From NCBI GenBank assembly GCA_023419605.1, contig JAEZXR010000086.1:1-64000 (forward strand): 64,000 nucleotides of DNA, in the 5' to 3' direction. The notes beneath the pieces were generated by a model. It saw only the letters and a program-made list of their open reading frames with translations, did not search any database and was not told where the DNA came from. Positions 60,601-64,000 of this stretch are shown here, piece after piece (within the stretch, counting starts at the first letter, position 1; every line of letters starts with the position of its first letter). This DNA is from Bacillota bacterium (lineage in GTDB: Bacteria > Bacillota > Clostridia > Acetivibrionales > JAEZXR01). The translations under genes were made by a program, and so were the position numbers.

Positions 60601-63600
60601 TTTTGACGCATTGCAACTGGAAGAAGGCTCCTTAGCCAATCGATACAATCTGGTGGAAAATGCCGACTTTGCTTATGGACTTACTTATTGGAACAAGGTC
60701 GGTACGGATGCCAACGATACGGTAGTAACACAAAGTGATGCCACAAGCCCACAGGGGCTGGACGCAAACCGGATGAAATTTACCGGGAATGCTGCTGCCA
60801 ACAAATGGCTATATCAGGATATAAAGGTCAGCGGCAATAAGGATGATGTATTTGTGCTGAGTGGATGGGGAAAAGGCCAATCGGTACCGTTAACCTATCC
60901 GCGGTGGTTTGCCATTGACTTGCAGTTTAATTATACCGATGGTTCGCAGTTTTGGTATACTTTTAACCTCAATGAAGACAGTACCCAATGGCAGTATGCC
61001 TCTCATAAAGCCATTGCGCAAAAGCCCTATAACAGCGTAACTGTGATATACAGGTACTATCTCAATCAGAATGAAGCCTACTTTGATGGGTTGCAGCTGT
61101 TCAAGGAGGAGTTTGGGCAGAGCTATCAATATGATGAAAAAGGTAATGTGCTGTCAACAGAGGATATGAATAAGCAGAAATCCAGCTTTGAGTATGATTC
61201 CCAAAATGACCTTATCAAAGCTGTAGACCCTAAAGGAGGGGTTTTCCGCTATTCCTACGACGACAAGCATAACATAAAAAGTGCTTCAACTGCTGAAAAC
61301 GTAATGTATTCCTTAAACTACGACACAAATGGAAATCCTGTAGAAGGTAAGATGGGCGATCCGGCAGATAAGTATTCGGATGCAAACAACTACTATGATG
61401 GAAATCGATTCTTTATTCTGGATGTCACAGGGGATAAAAAAGATGACCTGGTTACAAGAGATATTGACGGTAACCTAAGTATATGGAAATCCAGCGGTAC
61501 TAAGCTGGAAGACTATAAAAAGATAACGGGGACAGGACTAGAGGATAAAAACGGTGTAAACTCGGGGAACTATTTCCTCGTTATGGATTTTAACGGCGAT
61601 GGCAAGGACGATCTTGTCACAAGAACTGTATGGGGACAATTTGATGTATGGCTTTCCGATGGAACTACCCTTACAAAAACTTATATGATTAGTATTGGTG
61701 AATTAAGCAATGATCAAGGATATGGCACAGGGTACCGGTTCTTTGTAATGGATATCAATGGGGACGGTAAGGAGGACTTTGTAAGCAGAAACTCTGCAGG
61801 GACCTTTGGAATCTATACCTCCGATGGCACCACCTTCACAAGGAGTAACTCAGTGGATGTTTCACTGCTCAGCGATGGAAATGGTTTTAATACTGAAAAC
61901 AGGTTTTTTGTGATGGATATGAATGGTGATGGAAAAGATGATCTGGTGGTGAGAGGAGGCTCCGGTACCTTCATCGTTTATCAGTCAAACGGAAGCAGCC
62001 TTATAGAAACATCAAGAAGGCTGGTTTCAGAATTGAGCGATGCCAATGGATGGAATACCGGTAATCGGTTTGTTGTACTGGATATGGACAATGATGGCAA
62101 AGAAGAGCTTTTGTCCAGGTACTCCTGGGGACAGTTTGGAATCTGGAAGTCTGATGGGACCAATCTTATCACATCAGGAACAAGCTACGGGGATGAGGAC
62201 TACACCGACGCTTTAGGCTGGAATACAGGACATCGATTCTTTGCCATGGATATAAATGGAGATCATAAGGATGACCTTATCGCCAGATATGCAGATGGAA
62301 GCTTTGTGTACCACATGTCCACAGGAACAACCTTCCAGCGGCAGGGGGGAATATTAAGTCCGGCCCAGATTACAGCTTCCGCCAAATATACAGCCTCCGG
62401 GCAATATATCAGTGAACTGACGGATACCTTTGGGCAAAAGGAGAAATATGAATATGATGAAACCTATAATCGGCTGACAAAAACAATCGATGTGAACCAA
62501 AAGGAAACAATCTACAGCTATGATATACTAAACCGTTTGACGAAAACGGAAAGTACTGTAAATGGACAGATTGTATCTGTTGAAAATGCCTATGAAAAAG
62601 ACCGGCTTACGTCAATGACTAAAAATGGCTTTGGATATTTTTATGGATATGATTCTCTAGGGAACAATACAACTGTATCTGTGGGAAATGCAGCCAATTC
62701 AGTGCTTCTCACCAGGAACAACTACGAAACCTATAACGGAGTTTACAGCACAGGCATACTGAAGGATTCAGAGTACCAAAACGGGCAGAAGGTGGGATTC
62801 ACCTATGACAGCCTTTATAGAGTGATCGCGAAAACGGCAAACGGCGTGGATAAATTCCGGTATGAATATGATAACGCCGGAAATCTGGGATATAAAAAGG
62901 ACCTGGTCAATAACGTAGACTTCCGGTATATCTATGACCTGGCTAACCGATTGATCCAGGTGAAGGATACTCGTGGAAATCAGGTGAAGTATGAGTATGA
63001 CGCCAATAACAACATTAGCATGGTATCCGAAAATCTAGGCGGAACGAAGTATGATACGGCGTACACCTATGATAAGGATAACAAACTGCAGGTTATAACC
63101 TATGGTTCCAGCACCAAGACGTATAATTATGACACCCTTGCCAGACTGGTGAATACGGAAGTCAAGACAGGAACGGGATATAAGTACAACACGGCGTTCA
63201 CTTATGCACCCGGTGTGAACGGTGCTACTTCAAGCCGAATCAAAACTATGGACAACAATGGTAAGGTTATCACCTACACGTATAATGCAGCAGGAAATAT
63301 TGAAACCATTACACAAAACGGGCAGGAGATAAAGTATACCTATAATGGGTTGAACGAGGTTGTTAGGGAAGATAATGCGGTACAAAATAAAACCATCCTT
63401 TATGGTTACGACTTGAGTGGAAATATACTAAGCAAGACAGAGTATCCGTATACAACAGGTACTGTAGGAACTGCCACAAGCTCCATCAGCTACAGCTACG
63501 GTGATGCAGTATGGAAGGACAAGCTTACAAGTTACGCAGGCAAGGCGGTCACCTATGATGCCATGGGCAACCCTACGCAGTACGATGGCTACACCTTTAC

Positions 63601-64000
63601 CTGGGAGATGGGACGACAGTTGGCTTCCATGGCTGGGAACGGTAAGAATCTGGCCTACAAGTATAACGACAGCGGGATCCGTACAGAGAAGACCTTTAAC
63701 GGAGTGACTACGAAGTACACCTTGGAAGGGGACAAGGTTATCTATGAGACCAATGGTACGGATAAAATCCACTATACCTACAGCCGAAACGGAAGCCTGA
63801 TCAGCATGAACTTCAATGGTACGGAATACTACTACATTAAAAATGTTCAGGGTGATATAATAGGGTTATATGATGGAAATGGTTCCGAGGTTGTAACCTA
63901 CACCTATGACACGTGGGGTAAGCTGGTATCGGTTACGGGAACGCTGAAAGATACCCTGGGTGTGAAGAATCCGTACAGGTATAAAGGATATCGGTATGAC
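57674..64000 (+). CDS. Giant secreted RHS/YD-repeat protein with FG-GAP insert (partial)
   Basis: An open frame of 2109 codons runs to the window end. The start is TTG, with GGGAGG upstream. Residues 1-32 are a signal peptide (SYILILALLVTALPANIYAS). A beta-rich region with a DNRLRE-like domain follows (about residues 336-499). Next are a first YD block (510-816) and two jelly-roll carbohydrate-binding-like modules (826-989 and 995-1147). Six FG-GAP/VCBS repeats (about 1240-1556) carry loops such as DFNGDGKDDL and DINGDGKEDF. A second YD block runs from 1573 to the end. The last residues, NPYRYKGYRYD, are the conserved RHS core closing motif. Any C-terminal variable or toxin domain lies beyond the window. 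It resembles WapA-type wall or secreted polymorphic proteins. Confidence 0.9.
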   Translation, partial: MSKSSKTLSYILILALLVTALPANIYASAAVSPSKGQSSAFDSSNHPQLNKNVGKIIGELTEKREANVKHFLKDDNTIEAAIYPYPVHYKENGQWKDMDNSLVEEEDGETPGDKVLANKTNDFRVKIAKDSTANKLVRINKGKYEIAWNVDRIKSSSSVVTTPDDMQINAAAEQAADTKLAASNLKSSDSRKKTLVENEKKKILPKTATKVDFADISPSTDLQYIIESSQVKENIVLKQKVDNPQMSFSLSTKNLIPVYNEDNSIIFYDAADHQKAVMQMMKPIMFDANGSYSEEIELRLDKTETGYKLTISPDTQWLNVPERVYPVTIDPPIETSLDPKDIYDTDVQSNYPTTNSYNLDRFRVGRGSISGTTRSFLRFKMPSLAASDMVINATMGLALYTTNTATRQINAHKVLGNWDSKTITWANQPAYDTKVADYQMVTGDAGTAFYWDITGMVKEWYSSGNEFGVMLKNADESVGYNEFVSSDNGSLLINFRPRIMITYVNNSGLENYWTYHSQNAGRAGTGYVNDYNGNVIFTHEDTGMDGNRMPVSIRHIFNSNEKGNNIGLGNGWRTNLNQTVTSQNFSDGLKYIYTDEDGTKHYFKADSSGIYKDESGTDLTLTKNADGTYIIKDKSDNKLTFNSAGYLSTIVDRNGNTQTINYTDTSYISTVTDGSGRVTRLDYANNLLSQVTDPAGRITKYFYTDGKLTKITYPDTNSSDYSYEWDGNISAAANYDGYKVGFEYGSGNVRRATKIKELHNDGTLGNQLELSYGYNTTTFTDVKGNKNIYQFNDNGNTVYIKDNLGYAKYFDYAKDSNINKLSFDSKVQKISMNLLKNHNAEVMNDAWASGAWSGSTGTGTFAGNEKYFGNTSLKVEKTNTMARYHFYQPVTVEKGKTYTFSSYVKRSGISNVNGKGAFIFVGAKDSANNSLYFESEKVSGTADWERLEVTFTVPFDSASNTVNVAAGITEETGTAYFDALQLEEGSLANRYNLVENADFAYGLTYWNKVGTDANDTVVTQSDATSPQGLDANRMKFTGNAAANKWLYQDIKVSGNKDDVFVLSGWGKGQSVPLTYPRWFAIDLQFNYTDGSQFWYTFNLNEDSTQWQYASHKAIAQKPYNSVTVIYRYYLNQNEAYFDGLQLFKEEFGQSYQYDEKGNVLSTEDMNKQKSSFEYDSQNDLIKAVDPKGGVFRYSYDDKHNIKSASTAENVMYSLNYDTNGNPVEGKMGDPADKYSDANNYYDGNRFFILDVTGDKKDDLVTRDIDGNLSIWKSSGTKLEDYKKITGTGLEDKNGVNSGNYFLVMDFNGDGKDDLVTRTVWGQFDVWLSDGTTLTKTYMISIGELSNDQGYGTGYRFFVMDINGDGKEDFVSRNSAGTFGIYTSDGTTFTRSNSVDVSLLSDGNGFNTENRFFVMDMNGDGKDDLVVRGGSGTFIVYQSNGSSLIETSRRLVSELSDANGWNTGNRFVVLDMDNDGKEELLSRYSWGQFGIWKSDGTNLITSGTSYGDEDYTDALGWNTGHRFFAMDINGDHKDDLIARYADGSFVYHMSTGTTFQRQGGILSPAQITASAKYTASGQYISELTDTFGQKEKYEYDETYNRLTKTIDVNQKETIYSYDILNRLTKTESTVNGQIVSVENAYEKDRLTSMTKNGFGYFYGYDSLGNNTTVSVGNAANSVLLTRNNYETYNGVYSTGILKDSEYQNGQKVGFTYDSLYRVIAKTANGVDKFRYEYDNAGNLGYKKDLVNNVDFRYIYDLANRLIQVKDTRGNQVKYEYDANNNISMVSENLGGTKYDTAYTYDKDNKLQVITYGSSTKTYNYDTLARLVNTEVKTGTGYKYNTAFTYAPGVNGATSSRIKTMDNNGKVITYTYNAAGNIETITQNGQEIKYTYNGLNEVVREDNAVQNKTILYGYDLSGNILSKTEYPYTTGTVGTATSSISYSYGDAVWKDKLTSYAGKAVTYDAMGNPTQYDGYTFTWEMGRQLASMAGNGKNLAYKYNDSGIRTEKTFNGVTTKYTLEGDKVIYETNGTDKIHYTYSRNGSLISMNFNGTEYYYIKNVQGDIIGLYDGNGSEVVTYTYDTWGKLVSVTGTLKDTLGVKNPYRYKGYRYD

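Overview
The window looks like chromosomal DNA of an anaerobic, saccharolytic Firmicute, most likely a plant- or mucin-glycan-degrading member of the Clostridia; a Paenibacillus-like relative cannot be excluded. The evidence is strong AGGAGG ribosome-binding sites, GTG/TTG starts, LplB/LplC-type sugar permeases without a local ATPase, a YesM/YesN two-component pair, several AraC regulators, two GH94 phosphorylases, a zinc-free S4 protein and many glycosidases. I saw no rRNA, tRNA or CRISPR array.

Layout. (1) 1-2.5 kb is an accessory patch: a REP-associated (Y1) transposase gene, an AT-rich GNAT acetyltransferase gene, a C-terminal relic of a second REP transposase, the decayed tail of a sugar-binding protein gene, and a 53-bp near-perfect palindrome. 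(2) 2.5-10.5 kb is a fructan/sucrose locus: a divergent LacI regulator, two permeases, a lipoprotein binding protein, a GH32 fructosidase and a fructokinase. (3) 10.8-12.7 kb is an EamA exporter with a divergent LysR regulator. (4) 13.2-19.8 kb holds two different GH94 phosphorylases and a small AllA-like protein. (5) 19.9-24.0 kb has a secreted three-repeat helical protein, an MFS permease and an ECF sigma factor with a membrane anti-sigma partner. (6) 24.3-28.1 kb, read on the minus strand, is a compact peptide-modification cluster: a leader/core peptide ending in six cysteines, the relic of an IS630-type transposase, and two radical SAM/SPASM enzymes. (7) 28.3-33.4 kb has two GH20 hexosaminidases around an AraC regulator. 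(8) 33.5-38.7 kb has an AraC regulator divergent from a flavin oxidoreductase, an SDR and a fumarate-reductase-like flavoprotein. (9) 38.9-47.8 kb is a YesMN two-component system divergent from a sugar ABC importer and a GH31 glycosidase. (10) 48-49.7 kb has an APH-fold kinase and rpsD. (11) 49.8-54.2 kb is an AraC-linked operon of two Gfo/Idh/MocA oxidoreductases and a DUF2264 protein. (12) 54.5-57.5 kb has phosphatidylserine decarboxylase, an SDR and a CBM48-esterase. (13) From 57.7 kb to the end runs one giant secreted RHS/YD-repeat protein, cut by the window edge.

Most of the region works as separate import-and-split modules for different oligosaccharides, each with its own regulator. Both ABC importers lack an ATPase and probably share one encoded elsewhere. 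The peptide cluster at 24.3-28.1 kb is the best candidate for an undescribed system. The RHS protein, with FG-GAP repeats inserted between two YD-repeat blocks, is the next most unusual item. Many gene ends carry unusually long, perfect inverted repeats as terminators.
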